This document shows positions 52,722-60,261 of a stretch of 64,000 nucleotides of DNA, piece after piece. A model generated the notes under the pieces. It did not search any database. It worked only from the letters and a program-made list of their open reading frames with translations, and had not been told where the DNA came from. Position 1 is the first letter of the stretch, and the number at the start of each line of letters is the position of its first letter. Source of the DNA: Candidatus Aalborgiella aggregata (lineage in GTDB: Bacteria; Pseudomonadota; Gammaproteobacteria; Burkholderiales; Burkholderiaceae_C). The translations under genes and the position numbers were made by a program. The stretch lies in contig JADIYY010000001.1 of assembly GCA_016705065.1 (NCBI GenBank), positions 1,078,454-1,142,453 of the forward strand, read 5' to 3'.

Positions 52722-54929
52722 ATGGCATCATTTAATCAAAAATTTATAAGAAATTGGCCTGTAGCCAGCGTATTTATTGCCTACAGTGCTATTATATTTA
52801 TAGCAATTGGCGCTTCCAGCGCGCATGCTCAAAACCAGGTAAATTCAAGTGAGGGCCAGCCAAACAACGGCGAACTTAAAGCGGTGCTTGTGACAGACAA
52901 AGCCACAAGTTCTGAATTGACCAGTTTGAGCGATGAGCCCTTGGCACGCACACCCATCAGTGCCAATGTTGTCACAGCCAAGCAAATTGAATCCGCTGGT
53001 GCCAAGCGCTTGTCTGATTTGAACCAGTTTGACGCATCGGTGAGCGACGCCTACAACGCCGCTGGCTACTGGGATTACGCCACCGTGCGCGGTTTTGTGA
53101 TTGACAACAAATACAACTACCGCCGCGATGGTTTGCCCATCAATGCAGAAACCTATATCCCTTTGGACAACAAAGAACAAGTTGACATCCTCAAAGGCAC
53201 CAGCGGCATACAAGCTGGCACCAGTGCGCCCGGCGGCTTGATCAATTACATGGTGAAACGCCCAACACAGAATGATGTTCGCAGCATTCGCTTAGAAGGC
53301 AACAGCCAAGGCAGCTTGCAAGGCGCTGTGGATTTGGGTGGCCGATTTGGCGCTAACAAAGAATTTGGCTACCGCATCAATGCGGCTTACGACAAAATCG
53401 ATCACTACACACCTGCAGCCAAAGGCAATCGCCAACTATTGGCCATTGCAGCCGATTGGCGCGTCAACAAAGACAGCATTTTGGAAGCCGAAGTTGAATA
53501 TTCGCGCCGCATCCAGCCCAGCGTACCGGGTGTGAGTTTGACTGGCAACGCCTTGCCCGCGGTGAATAACCGCCTCAACATCAACAACCAATCATGGTCG
53601 CAGCCAGTCGAGTTAGAAGGCTTAACGGGTAGCATGAAGTTTGAACAGGCCATCAATTCACAATGGCGCTGGTCTGCCAAAGCCGGCACGCAAAATTTAA
53701 ACTCGAATGACCGCACCGCATTCCCTTTCGGCTGCACGGATAGCAACGGCGTGGATTATTACGCTGACAGATTCTGCCCCAATGGCGATTTTGATTTATA
53801 CGATTACCGCAGTGAAAATGAACGCCGTCGTACCAGCGCAGTGCAATTGCAGCTCAAAGGGCAAATTGACACGGGCAATATCAAGCACCAACTCAGTTTT
53901 GAAATACTACAAGCCCAAGCACGCGACACCTTTAATAGCCAAGCATACAACTATGCTGGTTTGGGCAATTTGAATGCATTGTCTGAAGCCTTAGCCGATC
54001 CCAGTCTGACAACGGCCGCTACCCAACGCAATGAACGCAGCACCGAATTGTCTGCTTTTGATGCAATCAGCTGGACACCTGCATTCACCACATGGACAGG
54101 CCTGCGCTATACAAAACTGCATCGAAACAGTGTGCGCACCGATGGCAGCAATGCAACCAGTTACAACGCGAACTTTGCCACACCTTGGGTTGCGGCCAGT
54201 TACCAAATCAACCCTGCACACATGTTGTATGCTAGTTATGGCCAAGGAGTGGAATCCGAAGTGGTGGCCAACCTGCCCCGCTACGCAAATGCAGGTGCAG
54301 TTTTACCGACACTCAAATCCAAGCAATTTGAATTCGGCGTCAAAGGTAATATGGATCATTTACGCTGGTCTGTTGCCTACTTCAATATCAGCCGCCCCGT
54401 GTCGGACGATTTTGGCGATTGCGATGTGGATGGATCTTGCATTCGCCAAATCGACGGCACAGCCAAACACAGTGGTTTTGAATTCACCGCAGCCACACCC
54501 GCAGCAAGCGTCTCACAGCCGTGGCATATTGACGCCGGCGTGACCATTCTCAACGCGAAACGGCAAGGCAGTATTGATGCATCACAAAATGGTTTGCGCC
54601 CCACGAATGTACCCAACTGGATCTTACGCTTGAACGGCAGCTACAAAATCGCAGCCGTTCCAGGTTTGCTGTTGAGAGCACATTTGTCCCACGAAGGCAA
54701 ACGTGCTGTACTACCTGATAACAGCCTCATGCTTCCGGCATGGACACGCCTTGATTTGGGTGCCAGTTACGAAGCCCACATCGGTCAAACAAAAACTACA
54801 TGGTTCTTGGGTGTAGACAATATTTTGAACAAGACTTACTACAAAGAATCACCCTACCAATTCAGCCACAGTTATTTATTCCCAGGCGCACCCAGAACCA
54901 TGCGCGTCGCCCTACAAATTGCACTTTGA
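52722..54929 (+). CDS. TonB-dependent outer membrane receptor, probably for thiamin or a precursor
   Basis: The 735-residue protein has a signal peptide ending SSAHAQ, a plug domain with ARTPISANVVTAKQIESAGA and GTSGIQAGTSAPGGLINYMV, and a long beta barrel that ends LRMVAL-like (MRVALQIAL). By sequence it looks like siderophore receptors, but the TPP riboswitch ahead points to thiamin uptake. The hydrophobic core of the signal peptide (ASVFIAYSAIIFIAI) is coded by a copy of the dispersed element. Confidence 0.88.
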   Translation: MASFNQKFIRNWPVASVFIAYSAIIFIAIGASSAHAQNQVNSSEGQPNNGELKAVLVTDKATSSELTSLSDEPLARTPISANVVTAKQIESAGAKRLSDLNQFDASVSDAYNAAGYWDYATVRGFVIDNKYNYRRDGLPINAETYIPLDNKEQVDILKGTSGIQAGTSAPGGLINYMVKRPTQNDVRSIRLEGNSQGSLQGAVDLGGRFGANKEFGYRINAAYDKIDHYTPAAKGNRQLLAIAADWRVNKDSILEAEVEYSRRIQPSVPGVSLTGNALPAVNNRLNINNQSWSQPVELEGLTGSMKFEQAINSQWRWSAKAGTQNLNSNDRTAFPFGCTDSNGVDYYADRFCPNGDFDLYDYRSENERRRTSAVQLQLKGQIDTGNIKHQLSFEILQAQARDTFNSQAYNYAGLGNLNALSEALADPSLTTAATQRNERSTELSAFDAISWTPAFTTWTGLRYTKLHRNSVRTDGSNATSYNANFATPWVAASYQINPAHMLYASYGQGVESEVVANLPRYANAGAVLPTLKSKQFEFGVKGNMDHLRWSVAYFNISRPVSDDFGDCDVDGSCIRQIDGTAKHSGFEFTAATPAASVSQPWHIDAGVTILNAKRQGSIDASQNGLRPTNVPNWILRLNGSYKIAAVPGLLLRAHLSHEGKRAVLPDNSLMLPAWTRLDLGASYEAHIGQTKTTWFLGVDNILNKTYYKESPYQFSHSYLFPGAPRTMRVALQIAL
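52756..52805 (+). repeat. Dispersed 50-bp element, copy 6, forming a signal peptide core
   Basis: GGCCTGTAGCCAGCGTATTT, then ATTGCCTACAGTGCTATTAT and TTATAGCA. It lies on the sense strand of the receptor gene and codes the hydrophobic part of the export signal, unlike the other genic copies, which are antisense. Confidence 0.85.
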
Positions 54930-54981
54930 TTTGGGAAAATGAAAAAAGCCAAGCAAAATCACGCTATAATTTAAGGCTTAT

Positions 54982-55057
54982 TCCTCAATAGCTCAGTTGG
55001 TAGAGCGCCGGACTGTTAATCCGTAGGTCCCTGGTTCGAGCCCAGGTTGAGGAGCCA
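54982..55057 (+). tRNA. tRNA-Asn (anticodon GTT)
   Basis: The 76-base sequence folds as a cloverleaf: acceptor TCCTCAA pairs with TTGAGGA, D-arm AGCTCAGTTGGTAGAGC, anticodon loop CTGTTAA, T-arm GGTTCGAGCC, and an encoded CCA. TATAAT at 54965-54970 serves as the -10. Island-type genes begin just downstream, so it is a likely integration site. Confidence 0.97.
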
Positions 55058-55094
55058 AAATTACTGAGGTTTATCAACAACTTATAAACTTTTT

Positions 55095-55124
55095 AAAGCC
55101 CGCTCGCTGCGGGCTTTTATTTTT
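55095..55124 (+). terminator. Intrinsic terminator after tRNA-Asn
   Basis: AAAGCCCGC (55095-55103) pairs with GCGGGCTTT (55109-55117) around TCGCT, and a T-rich tail follows. Confidence 0.9.
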
Positions 55125-55251
55125 CTTCACAGAATTTTCACAGATTTGCATTCAAAAACTCATCTGAAAAACGATCCTCATTGTTAAAAGACGTAGAAAA
55201 AACCGCACTTTTCGTCTCAATGTATATCTTTTCATCTCGCAAAATTGCGGC

Positions 55252-55470
55252 ATGAAACAAATAAACACCACCATTTCTCAAAAATCAATCACCTTACTTG
55301 TGTGGGATGATGTGATTGCACTTTGCAAGATAAGCCGTGCCGAAATTTACAGACGCATTAAGAAAAAAACTTTTCCGGCTCCCATTAAGCTATCACCACG
55401 AAAGAACGTTTGGCCAGAGTTTGTGATTGAAAAATGGTTACAAGACGTGGTTAAGAAAGCAAAACTCTAA
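55252..55470 (+). CDS. AlpA-family excisionase/regulator
   Basis: The 72-residue protein has the AlpA pattern: LLVWDDVIALCKISRAEIYR is the helix-turn-helix and FPAPIKLSPRKNVWPEFVIE the wing that follows. Such proteins switch excision genes of P4-like islands. It is the first gene of the island, and it ends 64 bases before the methylase start. Confidence 0.85.
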   Translation: MKQINTTISQKSITLLVWDDVIALCKISRAEIYRRIKKKTFPAPIKLSPRKNVWPEFVIEKWLQDVVKKAKL

Positions 55471-55534
55471 TGGCGATCAATCGTCTGTACGACGCTCAAT
55501 TACCATGTGCGCATTATTGATAACATTCGATTTC

Positions 55535-56407
55535 ATGCAACATAGCCCAGTAATCGAACTCCCCAACCGCCCTCTCCTACGCTATTTCGGAGGCAAATGG
55601 ACATTGGCTCCCTGGGTGATCAGCCACTTTCCAACCCACGCCAAATACATCGAGTCATTCGGTGGTGGCGCTTCTATCCTGCTGAGCAAGCCCTCGGTTC
55701 ATGCTGAGGTCTATAACGACCTTGATAGCGAGATTGTCAATTTGTTTGCAATGGTCCGATCAAACCTTGATGAGCTGCTTGAGCAGGTCAAACTTACCCC
55801 GTTTGCACGTGAGGAATTCGAATTGTCCTATGAGCCTTGCGATTCACCTTTAGAAAAGGCCAGGCGCACTTTGGTCAGATCTTGGATGGGGTTCACCAGC
55901 GGCGCAACATCTGGTTTTCGTTCGGGCTTTCGAAATGACACCAGCCGTACAACCACATTGCCAGCACATGATTGGGCTCGGTTGCCTCAAGTGATTGAGT
56001 TAATTTCCAAGCGGTTGCGCGGTGTGGTTATAGAAAACCGTGATGCAGTTGCGGTGATGAAGCAACACGATGCACCAGATGCTTTGCATTACATTGACCC
56101 GCCTTATGTAGCCGATTCACGTTCAGAAGACTACAAAGCTGTTTACAGACATGAAATGACGGATGCCCAGCACCTTGAAATGCTCGATGTTGCTAAACGG
56201 CTGAATGGCATGGTGGTGATTTCTGGCTACAGCAACGATCTTTACAACAGCGAACTTCGGGACTGGAAAAAAGTTATTTCTTCCGCATCAGCAGGTGGCG
56301 GGAAAAGCGGCAAGTTGCCACGCGAGGAAATTCTGTGGTTAAGCCCAAAATGCACTGAATCATTTGATCGCCAAAAAGCACAAGTAGGCTTCGATTTTAA
56401 TACTTGA
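55535..56407 (+). CDS. DNA adenine methylase (D12 class, Dam-like)
   Basis: The 290-residue enzyme has LLRYFGGKWTLAPWVISHFP with the SAM motif near residue 15, FVESFGGGASILL-like YIESFGGGASILLSK, and the catalytic LHYIDPPYVAD near residue 188. Upstream in-frame starts exist (for example 55505) but the homology begins at 55535. With no restriction gene beside it, it is an orphan methylase, common on islands and prophages. Confidence 0.9.
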   Translation: MQHSPVIELPNRPLLRYFGGKWTLAPWVISHFPTHAKYIESFGGGASILLSKPSVHAEVYNDLDSEIVNLFAMVRSNLDELLEQVKLTPFAREEFELSYEPCDSPLEKARRTLVRSWMGFTSGATSGFRSGFRNDTSRTTTLPAHDWARLPQVIELISKRLRGVVIENRDAVAVMKQHDAPDALHYIDPPYVADSRSEDYKAVYRHEMTDAQHLEMLDVAKRLNGMVVISGYSNDLYNSELRDWKKVISSASAGGGKSGKLPREEILWLSPKCTESFDRQKAQVGFDFNT

Positions 56408-56413
56408 TTCACA

Positions 56414-56438
56414 AATCTTGCTACTAACGAGCAAGATT
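56414..56438 (+). terminator. Hairpin after the methylase
   Basis: AATCTTGCT (56414-56422) pairs with AGCAAGATT (56430-56438). Only a short T stretch follows, so the efficiency is doubtful. The rest of the 200-base gap holds no gene. Confidence 0.4.
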
Positions 56439-56607
56439 CGTTTGCCAATATTTAAAGAAAATGAGTTCGTCCAAACGTAGGTGGCTCTAGCATTTTTTTA
56501 TGTTTGACAATAAAAATCCGACTTGCGAAAACGCATTCGTATGAGATTCTTCTTTCAAGCAACAAGGTTGTTAATTCCTAGCAATCAACGCTTATCTGGA
56601 GACAAAC

Positions 56608-57030
56608 ATGTCAACTTATATTTCTCATCATCACGTTCCATATGTACCGCAATCCGTCAGCGTTCCACTAGTCATTGCTGCACCCTTAGCAGAGAAGCTG
56701 GCCAAATCATCACCCGATTTACTATCGATTTCACAATCAAGCTTTGAAGAAAATCGAATAAATGATTTGAAAGAAATTGAAGCAATTGAGATAGACGCAG
56801 AAGCCTTGCTAGCTGTCATTGAAATTTACATACTGAACATGCAATCCTTGTTTACGAACTTAACGGTTTATTTGAAGTTGCAAGGGCAATACCAAGAGAT
56901 CACTTCGGGAGACGAATTAGAGTCTACTCAACCATCGAAAAAAATTGAATTCATACGTAACCATCTAATCGATACCGAAAACGAGATCCGTCAAATTGCA
57001 TCAGATCTTGGATTTCCAAGAACTTCATGA
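56608..57030 (+). CDS. Hypothetical island protein
   Basis: The 140-residue soluble protein starts STYISHHHVPYVPQSV and has two helical, charged stretches (NRINDLKEIEAIEIDAEALL and KKIEFIRNHLIDTENEIRQI) that may form coiled coils. GGAG stands before the ATG. The stop overlaps the next start by four bases (ATGA). The family is unknown. It is the first of four tightly packed genes. Confidence 0.6.
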   Translation: MSTYISHHHVPYVPQSVSVPLVIAAPLAEKLAKSSPDLLSISQSSFEENRINDLKEIEAIEIDAEALLAVIEIYILNMQSLFTNLTVYLKLQGQYQEITSGDELESTQPSKKIEFIRNHLIDTENEIRQIASDLGFPRTS

Positions 57031-57209
57031 AGAAGAATACGCCATCGAACCTGCTGCTTTTTGATGCGTGTCTCATTCGATTAAATCAGTGCCAGAAAGA
57101 ATGGGGTGAGCAAAGTTCAAAAGCTATCAGCAAAACCATGAAATCACAGCACGACACACTCTTGGGTTCTGCTGCTGATTGTTTAACTAAGCTGTGCGAA
57201 AAGGTGTGA
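57027..57209 (+). CDS. Small hypothetical protein
   Basis: The 60-residue protein has three cysteines (FDACLIRL, LNQCQKEW and AADCLTKLCEK) and no signal or membrane segment. It begins in an ATGA overlap with the gene before it. No family was recognised. Confidence 0.5.
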   Translation: MKKNTPSNLLLFDACLIRLNQCQKEWGEQSSKAISKTMKSQHDTLLGSAADCLTKLCEKV

Positions 57210-57388
57210 CAGACATCATCAGTTTTGATCCTACACCGCAAAGCCAAGAAGATGTATTTTCAGCAATTTATCAATTTACTGAACATCCATTTTCTGGTGC
57301 GTGGCCGAAAATTGTCACACAATCACTACCGGCGACAAATAAACCTATTGATGATTCAGATTCCTTGTGCAAAGGACTTTCTAAATGA
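57194..57388 (+). CDS. Small hypothetical protein with GTG start
   Basis: The 64-residue frame overlaps the gene before it and ends in an ATGA-type overlap with the gene after it. The start is unclear: GTG at 57194 or 57206. Only the coupling to both neighbours supports it. Confidence 0.4.
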   Translation: MRKGVTDIISFDPTPQSQEDVFSAIYQFTEHPFSGAWPKIVTQSLPATNKPIDDSDSLCKGLSK

Positions 57389-57862
57389 ACAACACACTCA
57401 CAAATTTTATTGAATGGTTTCAATCTAGGACTGATTTGATATTTGCAGTTGTCGGAATCTTGGCCCTAGCTTGCTTCGTTGTGTATATGGAGTTCAAGCA
57501 GGATGCCTCAAAACACAAAGAACAAAAGCAATGGCTTGAAGATTATGCTTTTCCAGTAGCTTATTTTGATGAAATTCAAAAACTGTATCCGCACCTCAAA
57601 TCTGAGGAGATTTCAGAAGCTTTTGACCAGCTTCGGCTGTTCTTTATTCACTGCTTAGAAAGATCAACCAAAGCAATGTTACTGCCTAGAGGTTGGTTGA
57701 TGATTGTTGGAAGGTGATGATGCTGGATTCAAGGCAGTACCAAAATTCTGTCATGACGTTTTCGGAAAATACCTTCATCGCGGAGCTGACGGCTTGGCAG
57801 ATGATCTATTTACGTCTAGCAATGAATTGGCTTCAAACAATCGGAAACGTGAATTAATGTAA
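57385..57862 (+). pseudogene. Membrane-anchored protein of the W..xML..xxYxxFC type, broken by two single-base shifts
   Basis: It begins with a membrane helix (LIFAVVGILALACFVVYMEF) and a soluble part up to AMLLP. The reading then continues as RLVDDCWKVMMLDSRQYQ in a second frame and as FCHDVFGKYLHRGADGLADD in a third, ending at the TAA at 57860-57862. Together these give the W..xxM...xYxxFC..xFG pattern I associate with GRDP/DUF1399-like proteins. One lost base near 57690 and one in the A run near 57743 explain it. The first 110 codons could still give a short protein. Confidence 0.65.
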
Positions 57863-57954
57863 TTAGTATTCAGCTTGTTTTTTAGTCGATTCGACCACGG
57901 TCGAAATCTAATTCTTGAGGATTTTAGTTATTGACCTTAAATCGACTATTAAAA

Positions 57955-58374
57955 TTATTTTGGTAAATGTTTCTTTTTACCATTCGGGTTTAAACAGAAT
58001 TGACCACCACGCGAACCCACACAGAATCTATTAGATCCGCATGGGCAATCACCAGTGTATTCAGCGTCTATTAGGGATCTGTTTTCTGATCGGAAATCCT
58101 CAGGACGTTTGGCAACTTCATTTGACCACAAACCGACTTTTGCTTTTCTGGCTTCAACTTCCGCAGCGTCGTAACTCAACCTATCTTCTAGACTTTGCTC
58201 TTACTGATACTTTTTAAAATGCCATGCCATACCGGCATTGATCTGTTCGAGTCCAGCATCCATGTTGCCAAGCATAGCACGTGAAACCGTGCGACTATAT
58301 CTGTCAATTTTGATGTCTGGTATTGTTACGGTTTTACCGTAAACCAAATCTGACAAATACTCTTTAGGATGTCT
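57955..58374 (-). pseudogene. Truncated staphylococcal-nuclease-like gene with internal stop
   Basis: On the minus strand the frame reads LSDLVYGKTVTIPDIKIDRY, then SRTVSRAMLGNMDAGLEQIN, then AGMAWHFKKYQ, a TAA stop, then EQSLEDRLSYDAAEVEARKA and KVGLWSNEVAKRPEDFR, all in one frame. This is the second half of an SNase domain. After it comes CPCGSNRFCVGSRGGQFC, a short Cys-rich tail often seen on such nucleases. The catalytic N-terminal half is missing: a TGA lies just upstream at the composition junction. The part after the stop could be translated from TTG at 58179 but would be inactive. Confidence 0.75.
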
Positions 58375-58549
58375 AATTCAACTCCAGTCAGAAGCCGTTC
58401 GCGGCATTCGGCAGCGTGCCCAAAGCGGTCATTCACATGGCACTCCGAAAGCCAGTGACTCAGAAACCCCTGTCCTAGATAAGTACAATTCTGCTTCGAA
58501 AAAGCGGCTATACGTTCCGGTTACCTGTTAGGTTGATGAAGTCAATCCG
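58375..58549. other. Junction between the AT-rich and GC-rich parts of the island
   Basis: The 175 bases hold no gene I can support. Composition rises here, and the segment with CGGCAGCGTGCCCAAAGCGG looks unlike the flanks. It is where the nuclease fragment loses homology, so it is a likely recombination point. Confidence 0.45.
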
Positions 58550-60259
58550 TCAAGCCCTCAATTTCTTGAGTACCCGATTCGAACCCACGACAGCAAGCAG
58601 GGATTTCGCGCGTGTCACTCCGACATACATGGTTTCCTTCCTTTCCTCGTCCACCACCTCGTCGCCGACCCACAACACGACCGCCTGCGATTCCAGCCCC
58701 TTGAAGCGTGAAACGGTATCGACCAACACACCACCCACGGCGCTGTGGTCAGCAAACACAAACTTGACTGCAGAGTTCTTCATCGCCTCGGACAAAAGCT
58801 CGTAGGCATAGCTCTTGGGGTTTGGCCACCAGTACCGCAATGTCGCCTGGTTTGAGTCGTCGCGGCTAAGCCACTGCGCAATACGCGCAACGATGGCATT
58901 GGCCTGCTCAATAGGTGCTGGCGCGTCTACCCACGCGACATCCGGGCCCAAAAGGTCCGGCGGGTCGACCGCATCTCCGCTGTATTAGCGGTACGCCAAC
59001 CCACGAATGGGTGCCGTGTTTCTGCAGTTGTAAGTCAGATAAAAGGGCTCCTCCTGCACTGGAATGGTGGAGCGACGCTCATAGAGGCGCTGGTTCTCAT
59101 CGATGAAGACATAAAAGTAGCTCGACCCGGGGTCTTTGAGCAACAACTCCAGCCCCAGCCAATATTCATCACCGAAGTCTTGCGCTTCATCAACCAGAAT
59201 GGCATCAAATCTTTGAGGCACCACCTCTGCCGCCAAAGCCAGCGCGACCGGGTACTGCATATCGAATTCTTGCTGCGTCGAATCGCTGGGATAGGCTTCC
59301 TGCGCTTCTCCAAGTACATCTGAGCCCAGTGCTCTGGCTTGACGAATCATGGCTTCGCAAAATTGGTGGTACCCCATTACCGTCAACCCGGCAACGCCGC
59401 CCATCCCCATAGCGAGTGAATCGGCCAGCGGGCGGTTGTAGCAAACCAGCAGGACTTTTAAACCAGCTTCGGCCAAAGTGCGGGCCCTTTGTGCTGCCAA
59501 AAGTGTCTTGCCGGTCCCCGCCCCCCCAGAAACAATAGCCCTGCGCCTGCCGCCTATGGTGCGAAACACTTTGGCCTGGTTTGCCGTGAGCTTGATGCGT
59601 TGTTGCTCTGCATCGTCAACCAGTGACTTCAGCGCTGGCAAGACCTCAATCGATTGGCACAGGATGCCCTTGATAAGCTGAACTCCAGTAGAGCTCAATT
59701 CATCCTCTCCCCCCTGATGCCAAAACTTCATGACACGATGCACCCATGTGTCCAAAACCTGCATATCACCATGCACGCCCATGAATTCCTTCTTTCGGTC
59801 AGGACCCAATAGCGGCAAAGCATCACGCACATCTGGCAGCATGACCGCGTGCCCCATAGTTAACCGCGTGCCAGGCCAACGCCTCCAGGCGACATGTCCC
59901 AGAATCTGGTCCAAAAGGGCATGTCGCTCATCGGATGCCTGCTTGAACGGATTCTTGATGGCATTGCGGCGCTCGTTTCTATCTATCGAAAACCATTCCC
60001 CGGTGGACGTATCAAAAACCACACCGCCGCCCTTGACCTCTACCGCCAATACCCCAGACCGTGGAAAAAGCAAGGTGAAATCGGCCTCACCTTCGTAGAC
60101 CTTGTCTTCATCCTTCTTCCGATAAATCCAGTTGGAGCTGTAAATGACCACGACTTCGGCTGGCAGCTGGTCCCTGCAAGCCTCATAGAAGCGCGCCTCA
60201 GCACGGGAAGGAATGTTTCGAAGTTGCTCTGCGCTGAGCCTGGGAATCATTTCTGCCAT
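58550..60259 (-). pseudogene. NERD-domain/UvrD-type helicase, interrupted by one in-frame TAA
   Basis: The frame is continuous from 60259 to 58550 apart from TAA at 58985-58987. Before the stop lie an N-terminal NERD nuclease domain (VYEGEADFTLLFPRSGVLAV and the following EVKGGG), Walker A GGAGTGKTLL and Walker B ILVDEAQDFGDEYW. After it lie DTVSRFKGLESQAVVLWVGD and MYVGVTRAKSLLAVVG, helicase motifs V and VI. Full length would be 569 residues. The stop removes the motifs needed for unwinding; the first 424 residues could still act as nuclease and ATPase. It is three bases downstream of the DUF3883 frame. Confidence 0.8.
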
Positions 60260-60261
60260 GG

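Noticed and set aside
58570..58590. tRNA T-arm-like GATTCGAACCC, as a possible att site
   Set aside because: It is the coding sequence for VGSNRV at the end of the helicase frame, and does not match the tRNA-Asn 3' end.
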